Positions 28,759-36,558 of a DNA stretch of 64,000 nt are shown piece after piece. The notes under the pieces were generated by a model, which did no database searches, was not told where the DNA came from, and worked only from the letters and a program-made list of their open reading frames with translations. A program made the position numbers and the translations under genes. The stretch comes from Nocardia sp. CDC159 (GTDB taxonomy: Bacteria; Actinomycetota; Actinomycetes; Mycobacteriales; Mycobacteriaceae): positions 1 to 64,000 of the forward strand of contig NZ_JAMRXH010000026.1 in assembly GCF_023740735.1 (NCBI RefSeq). Reading direction: 5' to 3'. The number at the start of each line of letters is the position of its first letter. Position 1 is the stretch's first letter.

Positions 28759-29679
28759 TCAGGGGGTGATCAGATTGCCGATCGTCATCAGCACCGCGCC
28801 CGCCCAGGCGAGCCGGCGACCGAGCAGTCGGCCCAGCAGCGGATTGCGCTTGATCGCCCCCAACTGGAACTGGACCAGCCGGGCCGCGAACACCGGCAGC
28901 AACAGCGCCAGGAACAGCACGGGCAGCCAACCGGTCGCGACGAGCGCGATTACCGCGACGATATCGGCGACGGCCAGGACGCCGAGCAGCGCGATATAGC
29001 TGCGCTCACCGGTCAGAGTCGCGATGTTGATCCGCCCGACCTCGCGATCGGCCGCGATGTCACGCAGGTTGGAATACCAGGACACCATCATCAGCCAGAA
29101 CGCGAACAGCGCGCCCTCGATCACGCTGCGGGCCGAAACCCCGCCGGTCAGTGCGTAATACGGAATGAGCACCAACTCGAGGGTGAACAGCAGCAGCACC
29201 AGCTCCTGAAATCCGATGTGGCTGAATTTCAGGCCGTAGGAGTACTGCACCGAGACGCTCCCGCCGACCACCGCGACCACGATCAGCCAGAGCGGATGGT
29301 ACGGCGCGACCAGCAGGCCGGTCACCAGCAGGACGAACCCGGCCACCACGCAGGTCCATGAGAACCGCAGCGCCTGAGCGAGATTGAGCTCCCCGGTCAC
29401 CAGGGGTTTCCAATGCGCCCGCCGCAGGGCGCTGGGATTGTCGCGGTAGTTCTTGGCATCGCTGCCGTCGCGGAATCCGGTGATGTCATCGAATGCGATC
29501 ACCGCGCAGTGCAGGAGAAAATATCCGACGATCATCAGGGCGAACGCGGCCCAGGTGCGGCCCTCGCGCAGCACCGCGGCGGGCAGCAGGGTGGCCACCA
29601 TGGGGTAGGCGAGGTTGTAGTCGAGGAAGTACAGGTTGGCGAGCCGCCCGTACGCGCGCACGGAGGCGACCGGCGTCAT
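28759..29679 (-). CDS. UbiA family prenyltransferase
   Basis: A 306-aa membrane enzyme with about eight to nine hydrophobic helices that moves a prenyl group from a diphosphate donor to an acceptor. The first Asp-rich motif is FDDITGFRDGSD and the second is SNLRDIAADREVG, both binding Mg-diphosphate. The classic Asn before the first motif is replaced (IAFDD). The start is ATG 29679, or GTG 29682 one codon earlier. It lies 50 bp after the isonitrile dioxygenase gene as the last gene of the idi-isn operon, so the acceptor may be the isonitrile product or an aromatic precursor. Confidence 0.9.
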   Translation of the reverse strand: MTPVASVRAYGRLANLYFLDYNLAYPMVATLLPAAVLREGRTWAAFALMIVGYFLLHCAVIAFDDITGFRDGSDAKNYRDNPSALRRAHWKPLVTGELNLAQALRFSWTCVVAGFVLLVTGLLVAPYHPLWLIVVAVVGGSVSVQYSYGLKFSHIGFQELVLLLFTLELVLIPYYALTGGVSARSVIEGALFAFWLMMVSWYSNLRDIAADREVGRINIATLTGERSYIALLGVLAVADIVAVIALVATGWLPVLFLALLLPVFAARLVQFQLGAIKRNPLLGRLLGRRLAWAGAVLMTIGNLITP

Positions 29680-29729
29680 CACTTGAACCAACGGGGTATT
29701 CCAATCGTGTTGTACGGCAGGGCCCGCGG

Positions 29730-30539
29730 TCAGATGATCTGGATCCGCTGCATGTGTCGGGTCGTCGGGCCGGTGAATCGGTTGCGGCCGTGCAGCAACG
29801 CGTGGTTCTCGGCGATCACGATATCGCCGGTCTGCCAGGCGTGGTCGTAGCAGTAGCGCGGATCGTGCAGTCGGTCGCGCAGATCCTCCATCACCCGTAC
29901 GGCCCCTTCGGAGGACACGCCCTCGACGGTGAGGAACAGCGGGTTCTTGTAGCGCGCCGGGTCGAGCGGTTCGGCGTAGCGGATGGTGGTCTCGCCGGTC
30001 GCCGGATGGGTGGCCAGCAGCGGATGGGTCATCGTGCCGCCGTAGTGGGCCAGTCGATCGGTCCGGTAGGTGACGGTGGTGTGCGCCCACAGCTCGCGAA
30101 GTTCCTGGGGCGCTTGGCGATACACCTCTGTCGAATCGCAGAAGACCGTCTCGCCGCCCGAGCCGGGTTCGCAGCCCTGCCGACACTGGAACAGGAAGTA
30201 CCGCGGCGCCCGCTCCGACCAGGCGCCGTCCCAGTGGAACGGGACGTCCCCGGAATCGAACAGATAGTTCTTCGGGTCGTCCTGGACCACCAGATCCAGG
30301 ATGGTGCCGAACTCCCACTGCACGAGCTCACCCGCGGCCAGGCAGTAGGCCTCCAGATCGGTCTTGTCCAGCAGGCCGAAACCGCGCAGCACGAGCACCT
30401 TGGTCGCAAGCGTGGTCGCGAGCAGTTGGTCGATCGGCACATCGGCCAGCGTGAGGCCCGGCGCGTCGGCGGTGACGACGCGGCCGAACGGTTTCAGATC
30501 GGTGCCGTCGAGCAGGGCGGTGTCGAGTTTCTCGGTCAC
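29730..30539 (-). CDS. isnB: Fe(II)/2-oxoglutarate dioxygenase, isonitrile pathway (IsnB/PvcB type)
   Basis: A 269-aa TauD/TfdA-fold oxygenase. In the family, PvcB/IsnB enzymes act on the amino-acid isonitrile made by PvcA/IsnA and form the vinyl isonitrile by oxidative decarboxylation. The iron ligands are visible as His-x-Asp (FHWDGAW) and a distal His in IAENHALLHGRNRF; the 2-oxoglutarate Arg is in TRHMQR at the C-terminus. The start GTG 30539 has GGAGGAC upstream and overlaps the isonitrile synthase stop (GTGA). The pairing supports the IsnB assignment over a generic taurine dioxygenase. Confidence 0.88.
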   Translation of the reverse strand: MTEKLDTALLDGTDLKPFGRVVTADAPGLTLADVPIDQLLATTLATKVLVLRGFGLLDKTDLEAYCLAAGELVQWEFGTILDLVVQDDPKNYLFDSGDVPFHWDGAWSERAPRYFLFQCRQGCEPGSGGETVFCDSTEVYRQAPQELRELWAHTTVTYRTDRLAHYGGTMTHPLLATHPATGETTIRYAEPLDPARYKNPLFLTVEGVSSEGAVRVMEDLRDRLHDPRYCYDHAWQTGDIVIAENHALLHGRNRFTGPTTRHMQRIQII

Positions 30540-31567
30540 AGTTGTCCTCCTGATAGAGCGAATTCCGGTGTGGCGCCGGCGATATCGATCGGCTGTTCGA
30601 CCACGAAGTGACTCGGTCGGCTGTTGCGCCAGACCAGGCGTCCCCCCAATTCCTCGGCGCGGGCCCGCTTGACCAGGACCTGGCGCACCCCGTCGTCGAG
30701 CACGACGCCGTGCCACGGGGTGAGCCAGCTGTCGTCGGTGCGTAGCAGATGGAAACCGATCTTGCTGTGATGCGGGTCCTGCGGGTGGATGGACAGCCGC
30801 ACCGAGCCGGGGAAGACCTGCTCCACCAGCCGGCTCCAGGCCTGGCTGCGCTGCACCACCTCGTAGGCCGTCTGCTTGGCGCGGTTACGCCGTTGGGTCG
30901 CACTGAGTTCCGCCAGCAGGACCGCGTGGTCCTCGGTGACGAAGCGGTGGATGCCGTTGAACATCCGCCGGGCGGTCTCGTCGGTGCGTACCGATTCCCG
31001 GATCTCGTCGATGGTTTCGGCGTACTCGTCCAGCAGGCGGACTCGACGCCGGTCCCAGGACATGTTCGGCATGGCGTCGCGCAGGCCGTACAGCCCGATC
31101 GCACCGCCGCCGATCGAGCGGATGATCCGCATCAACTCGGCGCCGTAGTCGTCGATGTGCTCGTCGGGGATGCCCAGCGCATCGCTGAACACATGGCCGT
31201 CCGAGCAGATGGTGACCACCGCGCCGGGCGAGTACACCGCTGAGACCTGTTCACAGAAGCTCTGCACGGATTCGAGCGCGAGCTGTTCGCCCAGATCGGG
31301 GAGCCGCCCGATGGTCTTGCGGTGATTGCGCGATTTGGCCGGGAAGGCCGGAATGACGAAGCTGATCGGCTTTCCCGCGGCGATGAATCGACCGACGGTG
31401 TCCAGATGCGGTGCGAGGCATTGCGGGCACGGTTCGCTCGCGCAGGGGGTCGTGGGATCGGCGATGCGGCGGCGGCGGAATACAATGCGCAGAATCCGTT
31501 CGGCGACAGCGTGTTCGGTGAGCGGTTCGCGGGTCTCGCCGATCTCGGCGGTGGCGAAGGTGGTCAT
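30536..31567 (-). CDS. isnA: Amino-acid isonitrile synthase (IsnA/PvcA/DIT1 family)
   Basis: A 343-aa enzyme of the DIT1/PvcA family. Known members join the amino nitrogen of tyrosine or tryptophan to a carbon from ribulose 5-phosphate, giving an isonitrile. Matching segments are FVIPAFPAKSRN, GRLPDLGEQLAL, SPGAVVTICSDGHVFSD, LSIHPQDPHHSKIGFHLL and TPWHGVVL. The start ATG 31567 overlaps the idi stop (ATGA). Whether Tyr or Trp is used cannot be read from the sequence. The neighbouring IsnB and UbiA genes make a prenylated vinyl isonitrile a reasonable prediction. Confidence 0.9.
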   Translation of the reverse strand: MTTFATAEIGETREPLTEHAVAERILRIVFRRRRIADPTTPCASEPCPQCLAPHLDTVGRFIAAGKPISFVIPAFPAKSRNHRKTIGRLPDLGEQLALESVQSFCEQVSAVYSPGAVVTICSDGHVFSDALGIPDEHIDDYGAELMRIIRSIGGGAIGLYGLRDAMPNMSWDRRRVRLLDEYAETIDEIRESVRTDETARRMFNGIHRFVTEDHAVLLAELSATQRRNRAKQTAYEVVQRSQAWSRLVEQVFPGSVRLSIHPQDPHHSKIGFHLLRTDDSWLTPWHGVVLDDGVRQVLVKRARAEELGGRLVWRNSRPSHFVVEQPIDIAGATPEFALSGGQL

Positions 31568-32169
31568 GACGACACCGCCTCGGGGGCGTGCAGCGGGCCA
31601 CGCCATCGCTCGGGTAGCTCATCCGGTGGCGTGAACGGCCACAGCCGCGGATTCGCCGGCATTGCCGCCAGTTCCTCGAGCTGCATCCGGCACCACGGCG
31701 AGATCCGCAGCGCCTCGCTGCTCACCAGCGACCGGAACCCGGCCCAGTCGATCCAGGCGTATTCGCCGACCTCGGCCGGATTCGGAACCGGCTCGTCGTC
31801 GACGAATGCCAGGAAGACCGGGCAGATCTCGTTCTCGACGACCCCGTTGTCCATGACCGCGCGGTACCGGAAATCGGGGAGCACCATGCCCCACCGCGCG
31901 GGTACCAGACCCAGCTCGTCCGACACCCGGCGCAGCATGGCCTCGGCCAGCGTCTCACCCGGTTGCGGATGGCCGCAGCAGGAATTGGTCCAGACCCCCG
32001 GCCAGGTCTTCTTGTCGATCGCGCGGCGGGTGCACAGGAAATGACCGTGCGGACCGAAAATATAGCAGGAGAATGCCAGATGCAGCGGCGTGTTCTGATG
32101 GTGAACCGAGCTTTTCTCGGTGTAACCGATAGGAATTCCGGTGTCGTCGACCAGTACTACGTTTTCCAT
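31564..32169 (-). CDS. idi: Isopentenyl-diphosphate delta-isomerase, type I
   Basis: A 201-aa Nudix-fold enzyme that interconverts IPP and DMAPP. Catalytic Cys in TNSCCGHPQPGE, the Nudix-like helix LAEAMLRRVSDELG and the acidic ENEICPVF with catalytic Glu are all present. This is the metal-dependent type I enzyme, unlike the flavin type II (Fni) of Streptomyces mevalonate clusters. It is the first gene of the operon idi-isnA-isnB-ubiA and is coupled to isnA. It balances DMAPP supply for the prenyltransferase. Confidence 0.95.
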   Translation of the reverse strand: MENVVLVDDTGIPIGYTEKSSVHHQNTPLHLAFSCYIFGPHGHFLCTRRAIDKKTWPGVWTNSCCGHPQPGETLAEAMLRRVSDELGLVPARWGMVLPDFRYRAVMDNGVVENEICPVFLAFVDDEPVPNPAEVGEYAWIDWAGFRSLVSSEALRISPWCRMQLEELAAMPANPRLWPFTPPDELPERWRGPLHAPEAVSS

Positions 32170-32307
32170 GAAAACTCTCAGATCATGATTTCGACGGCGA
32201 CACGTCGCGCGCCTTTCGATACCGACCGGGACCGAAGATACCGCACCCGATCGGGGCCGCGCAACGACGATGTGGTTGTATGTCGACTGCCCTGGTTTCT
32301 ACTACAT

Positions 32308-32478
32308 TGTGTCATTTATTTTCGAAGATGACACATTATGAGAGAGGGTGACGGGGAAATAATCCCCTACGTCGTAGATTTCGACCTGACAAATTATCGA
32401 GATGACAAACTCTGTGCGATCGATCCGCCGCGGTCGACATGACAAACTATGCAGAATCTGGTGCGCCGACATGACAAA
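32308..32478. promoter_or_regulatory. Repeated TGACAAA boxes and an inverted repeat in the idi/MFS divergent region
   Basis: The 563-bp gap between idi and the MFS gene holds an inverted repeat, TGTGTCAT at 32308-32315 with ATGACACA at 32328-32335. It also has four plus-strand copies of TGACAAA at 32387, 32403, 32440 and 32472, most followed by an A/T-rich tail close to YTAT. A short palindrome, CTACGTCGTAG, lies at 32367-32377. The stretch is much more A/T-rich than its surroundings. It looks like an operator array for a regulator of idi-isn-ubiA and the exporter; the regulator is not known. The rest, 32480-32732, shows nothing clear. Confidence 0.6.
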
Positions 32479-32732
32479 TACGCATCCGGGGTGTGTGTCC
32501 AAGGTCGCTTGCCGGGTATTTGCGCTCGCACGTCGCGGACGGCGATCGAGTTCGGTAAACCGTTGCGACACAGCGGAATACGGTACTTCTCGACTCCTTT
32601 GTGCCGGTGCTGGCAAGCCCGGTCGGAGCCGGTTGTGGCGCGAGCCGGATGAGTAGCATTCGCGGTGATCATGAAGTTCGCGCTGAGCGCGCGGTGGCGT
32701 GGTATCGCATCAATCGAGCGAACGGGAGAATT

Positions 32733-34448
32733 GTGGCTCCGGATGTAGGGCAAGTGCAGGTCGATCGTGCAGTGCCGCGCGAGGAGGATTCGGCGACCGC
32801 CGACCCCCGCCGCTGGCTGACATTCGCGATCGTTCTGGCGGCGGGTTTCATGGATTTGCTCGACGTCACCATCGTCAATGTGGCGGTGCCGAGCATCCAG
32901 GCCGATCTCGGCGCCGCATATCCGCAAATCGAATGGATCGTCGCGGCCTATGTACTCGCTTTCGCGGCGGTGCTCATCACCGGCGGTCGGCTCGGTGACC
33001 TGTACGGGCGCAAACGCGTCTTCCTGATCGGGATGACCGGTTTCACGATCGCCTCGGCGGCCTGCGGGCTGAGTTCCGGGCCAGAAATGCTGATCGTTTC
33101 GCGCTTCCTGCAGGGCATCGCGGCGGGTCTGATGGTGCCGCAGATTCTCGCCATTCTTCGGGTGACCTTCCCGAAGCGCGAGCGCGCCAAGGCGATCGCG
33201 GTGTACAGCGCGGTCTGCGGATCCGCGACGGCGGTCGGGCTCGCGCTGGGCGCGCTGCTGGTGGAGTTGAATCTGTTCGATCTGGACTGGCGGCCGATCT
33301 TCCTGGTCAACATTCCGATCGGCATCCTCACGCTGATCGCCGGCTGGCGGGTGATGCCGGAGTCCCGCTCGACCGAGACGGCGCGGCTGGATCCGGTGGG
33401 TGTCGTGCTGGTCGTCGCGGCGATCCTGCTGCTGACCTATCCGCTCACCGAGGGACGCCGACTCGGTTGGCCCGCTTGGACTTTCGTCATGATGGCGGCG
33501 TCGGTGGCGGCGCTGCTGCTGTTCGTCCGCCACGCGCGCGGGCGGCGCCGAACGGTCGGCTCGGCGCTGGTGGACCTGGATCTGTTCCGGTCGTTGCCGT
33601 TCGCCTTCGGTCTCCTGAGCTGGTTGCTGTTCTGGATCTGCTTCGGCGGATTCTTCCTGGTGTGGACGTTGCTGATGCAGGTCGGCCTCGGCTGGTCGCC
33701 GCTGCGCGCCGGGCTGACCGCGCTGTTCTTCGCGGTGGCCACCGGGGTGGGTGCGGCCATTTCGGCGGGGGCCCTGGCGCCGCGGTTCGGGCGGCGCGTG
33801 CTCATCGCGGGCGGCCTGGTCGTCACCGCCGGATTCGCCGCCTACGGCTGGCTGGTGGCCCAGCACTACGGCCCGTCGATCACGTCCTGGCAGATGATGA
33901 TTCCGCTGGTCGCCATTGGACTCGGCTTCGGGTTGGTGGTTGCCCCGACCATCGATCTACTGCTCGGCCAGGTGCCCGTGCACGAGGCGGGCGCGGGCTC
34001 GGGCCTGCTCAACACCGGACAGCAACTCGGTATGGCGCTCGGTGTCGCACTGGTCGGTGTCGTGTTCTTCGGCCGCCTGGATCACGACTCCGCGCGCGGC
34101 ATCGACCAGGTGACCCCGTCGATCCGCGCCGAGCTCACCGAACTGGGCGTGCCCGCCCCGGCGCAGTCGGAGATCATCGCCGGATTCCGCGCGTGCGTAC
34201 AGGATCGGCTGGCCCAGATCGACCCGGCGGAGGTACCCGCCAGCTGCCGGGAGACCGGGACCGGCGACGTGTCGGTGGCCCGGGTGCTGGCCGCGGCGGG
34301 CGAGCGGGCCAAATCGGTCGACTTCACGAACACCTTCCAGTACACGCTGGCCTTCGGCATCGCCGGGATGGTGCTCATGTCCTGTGGCTTCTTGGCGCTG
34401 CCCCGCAACGCCCGGCTCGCGCCCGAGGCCGCCGCGGTGGCTCAGTGA
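32733..34448 (+). CDS. MFS drug transporter, DHA2 (14-TM) family
   Basis: A 571-aa exporter with 14 hydrophobic helices. The start GTG 32733 has GGGAGA close upstream; an in-frame ATG near 32649 is an alternative. Family motifs are DVTIVNVAVPSIQADLG (helix 1), GGRLGDLYGRKRVF (motif A, loop 2-3) and AGSGLLNTGQQLGMALG (late motif). DHA2 proteins expel drugs with the proton gradient and often guard producers. It is divergent from idi across the repeated TGACAAA region, so it probably exports the product of the isonitrile-terpenoid pathway. It overlaps the convergent AraC gene end by 7 bp. Confidence 0.92.
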   Translation: MAPDVGQVQVDRAVPREEDSATADPRRWLTFAIVLAAGFMDLLDVTIVNVAVPSIQADLGAAYPQIEWIVAAYVLAFAAVLITGGRLGDLYGRKRVFLIGMTGFTIASAACGLSSGPEMLIVSRFLQGIAAGLMVPQILAILRVTFPKRERAKAIAVYSAVCGSATAVGLALGALLVELNLFDLDWRPIFLVNIPIGILTLIAGWRVMPESRSTETARLDPVGVVLVVAAILLLTYPLTEGRRLGWPAWTFVMMAASVAALLLFVRHARGRRRTVGSALVDLDLFRSLPFAFGLLSWLLFWICFGGFFLVWTLLMQVGLGWSPLRAGLTALFFAVATGVGAAISAGALAPRFGRRVLIAGGLVVTAGFAAYGWLVAQHYGPSITSWQMMIPLVAIGLGFGLVVAPTIDLLLGQVPVHEAGAGSGLLNTGQQLGMALGVALVGVVFFGRLDHDSARGIDQVTPSIRAELTELGVPAPAQSEIIAGFRACVQDRLAQIDPAEVPASCRETGTGDVSVARVLAAAGERAKSVDFTNTFQYTLAFGIAGMVLMSCGFLALPRNARLAPEAAAVAQ

Positions 34449-35431
34449 CGCTTCGCCAGGTTCGAATCCCCTTGCGGCGCTTCTGAAAGGCTGCCGCGGA
34501 AGGCGGCGCGGTAGCTGCCCGGGCCGGTGCCGACGATACGTTTGAAGTGGTCGCGGAAGGCGGCCACCGAGCGGAACCCGACCTGACCCGCGATCCGGTC
34601 GACGGAGTTGTCCGTGGCCTCCAACAGGTACTGCGCCTGCCGGACGCGGGTCCGGTGCAGCCATTGCAGCGGTGTGGTGCCGGTCTGTTCGCGGAAGCGG
34701 CGGTTGAGCGTTCGGGTGCTCATGCCCGCCTGTACGGCGATGTCGTCGAGGGCGAGATCGGTCGAGGCGTTCTCCTGCATCCAGCGCAACACCGGTTCGA
34801 GCACGGAACCGCGCGGCGTCGGCGGATTGTCGTGGACGATGAACTGGGCCTGCCCGCCCTCCCGCTCGAGCGGCATCACCGAGACCCGCGCGGCATCGGC
34901 CGCGACCGCCGACCCGCAGTCGCGGCGAATCATGTGCAGGCACAGGTCGAGTCCGGCCGCCGCTCCGGCCGAGGTGAGAAATTGACCGTTGTCGACGTAG
35001 AGCACGTCCGGATCCACCTCGATCAGCGGGTGGCGTGCGGCGAGTTCATCGGTCATCCGCCAGTGGGTGGTCGCCCGCTGTCCGTCGAGCAGGCCGGTGG
35101 CGGCAAGGATGAAGGCGCCCACGCAGATCGAGGCGATCCGGGTGCCGTTGGCGGCCGCCCGGCGCAGCGCGCCGAGCACTTCGTCGGGAACGGATGCGAG
35201 GGGGGCGGCGCAGCCGGGCAGCACGATGGTGTCCGCCTCCGCCAGGGCATCGAGCCCCCAATCCGCTTTCAGCGTGAAGGTTCCCGCGTCCACGGTGGGG
35301 GTGGCGGCACAGACCCGCAGCCGGTAGGGCGCCCGGCCGTCGGGAAGCCTGGTGTGGGTGAAGATCTCGATCGGGGTGGCCAGATCGAAGGGAACGACTT
35401 GGTCCAGGGCGAGGACGACCACCGTATGCAT
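34442..35431 (-). CDS. AraC regulator with DJ-1/PfpI-type (GATase1-like) sensor domain
   Basis: A 329-aa regulator starting at ATG 35431. The N-terminal 180 residues are a DJ-1/PfpI-like domain with the nucleophile elbow IASICVGAFILA. The C-terminus carries the AraC DNA-binding domain: LDDIAVQAGMSTRTLNRRFR, then VDRIAGQVGFRSVAAFRDHF ending GTGPGSYRAAF. FtrA-like members of this group are activators or repressors of nearby genes. It is convergent with the MFS exporter and divergent from a small membrane protein at 35582. Confidence 0.93.
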   Translation of the reverse strand: MHTVVVLALDQVVPFDLATPIEIFTHTRLPDGRAPYRLRVCAATPTVDAGTFTLKADWGLDALAEADTIVLPGCAAPLASVPDEVLGALRRAAANGTRIASICVGAFILAATGLLDGQRATTHWRMTDELAARHPLIEVDPDVLYVDNGQFLTSAGAAAGLDLCLHMIRRDCGSAVAADAARVSVMPLEREGGQAQFIVHDNPPTPRGSVLEPVLRWMQENASTDLALDDIAVQAGMSTRTLNRRFREQTGTTPLQWLHRTRVRQAQYLLEATDNSVDRIAGQVGFRSVAAFRDHFKRIVGTGPGSYRAAFRGSLSEAPQGDSNLAKRH

Positions 35432-35581
35432 GGCAAGACAGTAGACCCGCTCGCAATTCTCGCCAACCGATTCAAGCGATGTGACGGGCGTCTCCCCAGG
35501 TGGGGAAGTTGGCCAGATCCTGAACAAAGTTGGCGATCCAGCCGGTTCCGGGGTCGTCGCTGTGTTCGTTAGCGTTGCCTC

Positions 35582-36046
35582 GTGATCAAGGTCCAGCTAG
35601 CCATCCATGTCTTGGCCGTGATCGTCGCGATCGGTCCGATCACCGTGGCAGCCAGCAGATTTCCCAAGGCAGCACGGCAGGCGTTCGCATCCGGCAGCGA
35701 CCGTGATCTCGCCGTGCTGCGTACCCTGCACCGCATCTGCCGGGTCTACACGGTGGTCGCGGTGGCGATCCCGGTGTTCGGCATAGCCACCGCCAAGAGC
35801 CTGCATGTGCTCGGAAGTGCCTGGCTGATCACCTCGATGGTGCTCACGGCGATGGCCGCCGCGGTGCTCGCCCTCGTCGTCCTGCCCGGCCAGAGCCGGG
35901 TGCTCGCGGCCTTCGCGGCGGAGCCCGCCGGGCCAGTGCTGGGACTCGCCGCGCGACTGGCCATGTTCACCGGAATCTTCAATCTGCTGTGGGTCGTGGT
36001 CACGGTGCTGATGATCGTGCGACCCGGTTCGACGACGGGAGTCTGA
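35582..36046 (+). CDS. Small integral membrane protein, DUF2269-like
   Basis: A 154-aa protein starting at GTG 35582 with four transmembrane helices (near residues 5-25, 58-75, 80-100, 125-148). The general pattern recalls the DUF2269 group of predicted integral membrane proteins, with a His in helix 1 (IHVLAVIVAIGPI). Function unknown. It is followed after one base by another small membrane protein, making a two-gene operon divergent from the AraC/PfpI regulator, which may control it. Confidence 0.72.
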   Translation: MIKVQLAIHVLAVIVAIGPITVAASRFPKAARQAFASGSDRDLAVLRTLHRICRVYTVVAVAIPVFGIATAKSLHVLGSAWLITSMVLTAMAAAVLALVVLPGQSRVLAAFAAEPAGPVLGLAARLAMFTGIFNLLWVVVTVLMIVRPGSTTGV

Positions 36047-36047
36047 C

Positions 36048-36326
36048 GTGGGTACATCCTTGCGGCCGTTGCAGATCGCGGCGGGTGTGGAAATGCTGTC
36101 GCTGCTGGTGCTGCTGCTCAATCTCGCCACGGTGCACTATCCGGCGGTGGCGTCACTGCTCGGGCCCACCCACGGGTGTGCCTATCTGGTCTGCATCATC
36201 TACACCTTCCGGCGAAAGGACGCGACACCCGCGACTCGGGCGACCTCGCTGATTCCGGGCATCGGCGGGATGCTGACGCTGCGGCGATTCTTGGCCATGG
36301 GCCGAGTCGAATCCGCGCGCGTCTGA
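36048..36326 (+). CDS. Small membrane protein, DUF3817-like
   Basis: A 92-aa protein starting at GTG 36048, one base after the upstream stop. It has two or three hydrophobic segments; LQIAAGVEMLSLLVLLLNL near the start and LGPTHGCAYLVCIIYTF follow the pattern of DUF3817 membrane proteins of actinomycetes. Function unknown. It is probably cotranscribed with the DUF2269-like gene. Confidence 0.7.
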   Translation: MGTSLRPLQIAAGVEMLSLLVLLLNLATVHYPAVASLLGPTHGCAYLVCIIYTFRRKDATPATRATSLIPGIGGMLTLRRFLAMGRVESARV

Positions 36327-36513
36327 TTTGCTGGTCCGGTGTGGTGAATGTCAAATCTTTGGTCAGATCGGGATTGGGGTCCACGCAATTTGCGATGATG
36401 GCAACGACAGATCTTCGTCAAATGTTGCTGCGACCGCCGCGACGGCTCTCGAAACTCGCGTAGGATAACGGAGTCGGGCAACGGATCCACAGGTGGGGCG
36501 CCCTTTTATGGGC

Positions 36514-36535
36514 CGCTCCAAAATACCGTGGAGCG
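36514..36535. promoter_or_regulatory. Inverted repeat upstream of the IS701-like gene
   Basis: CGCTCCA at 36514-36520 and TGGAGCG at 36529-36535 form a perfect 7-bp inverted repeat with 8 bp between arms, 23 bp before the GTG of the next gene. It may be an operator, an RNA hairpin ahead of the start codon, or the worn end of an ancestral element. No matching copy is found after the gene, so it is not an obvious terminal repeat. Confidence 0.4.
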
Positions 36536-36558
36536 AGTAAGGTCGTGGGGGCATTCCT

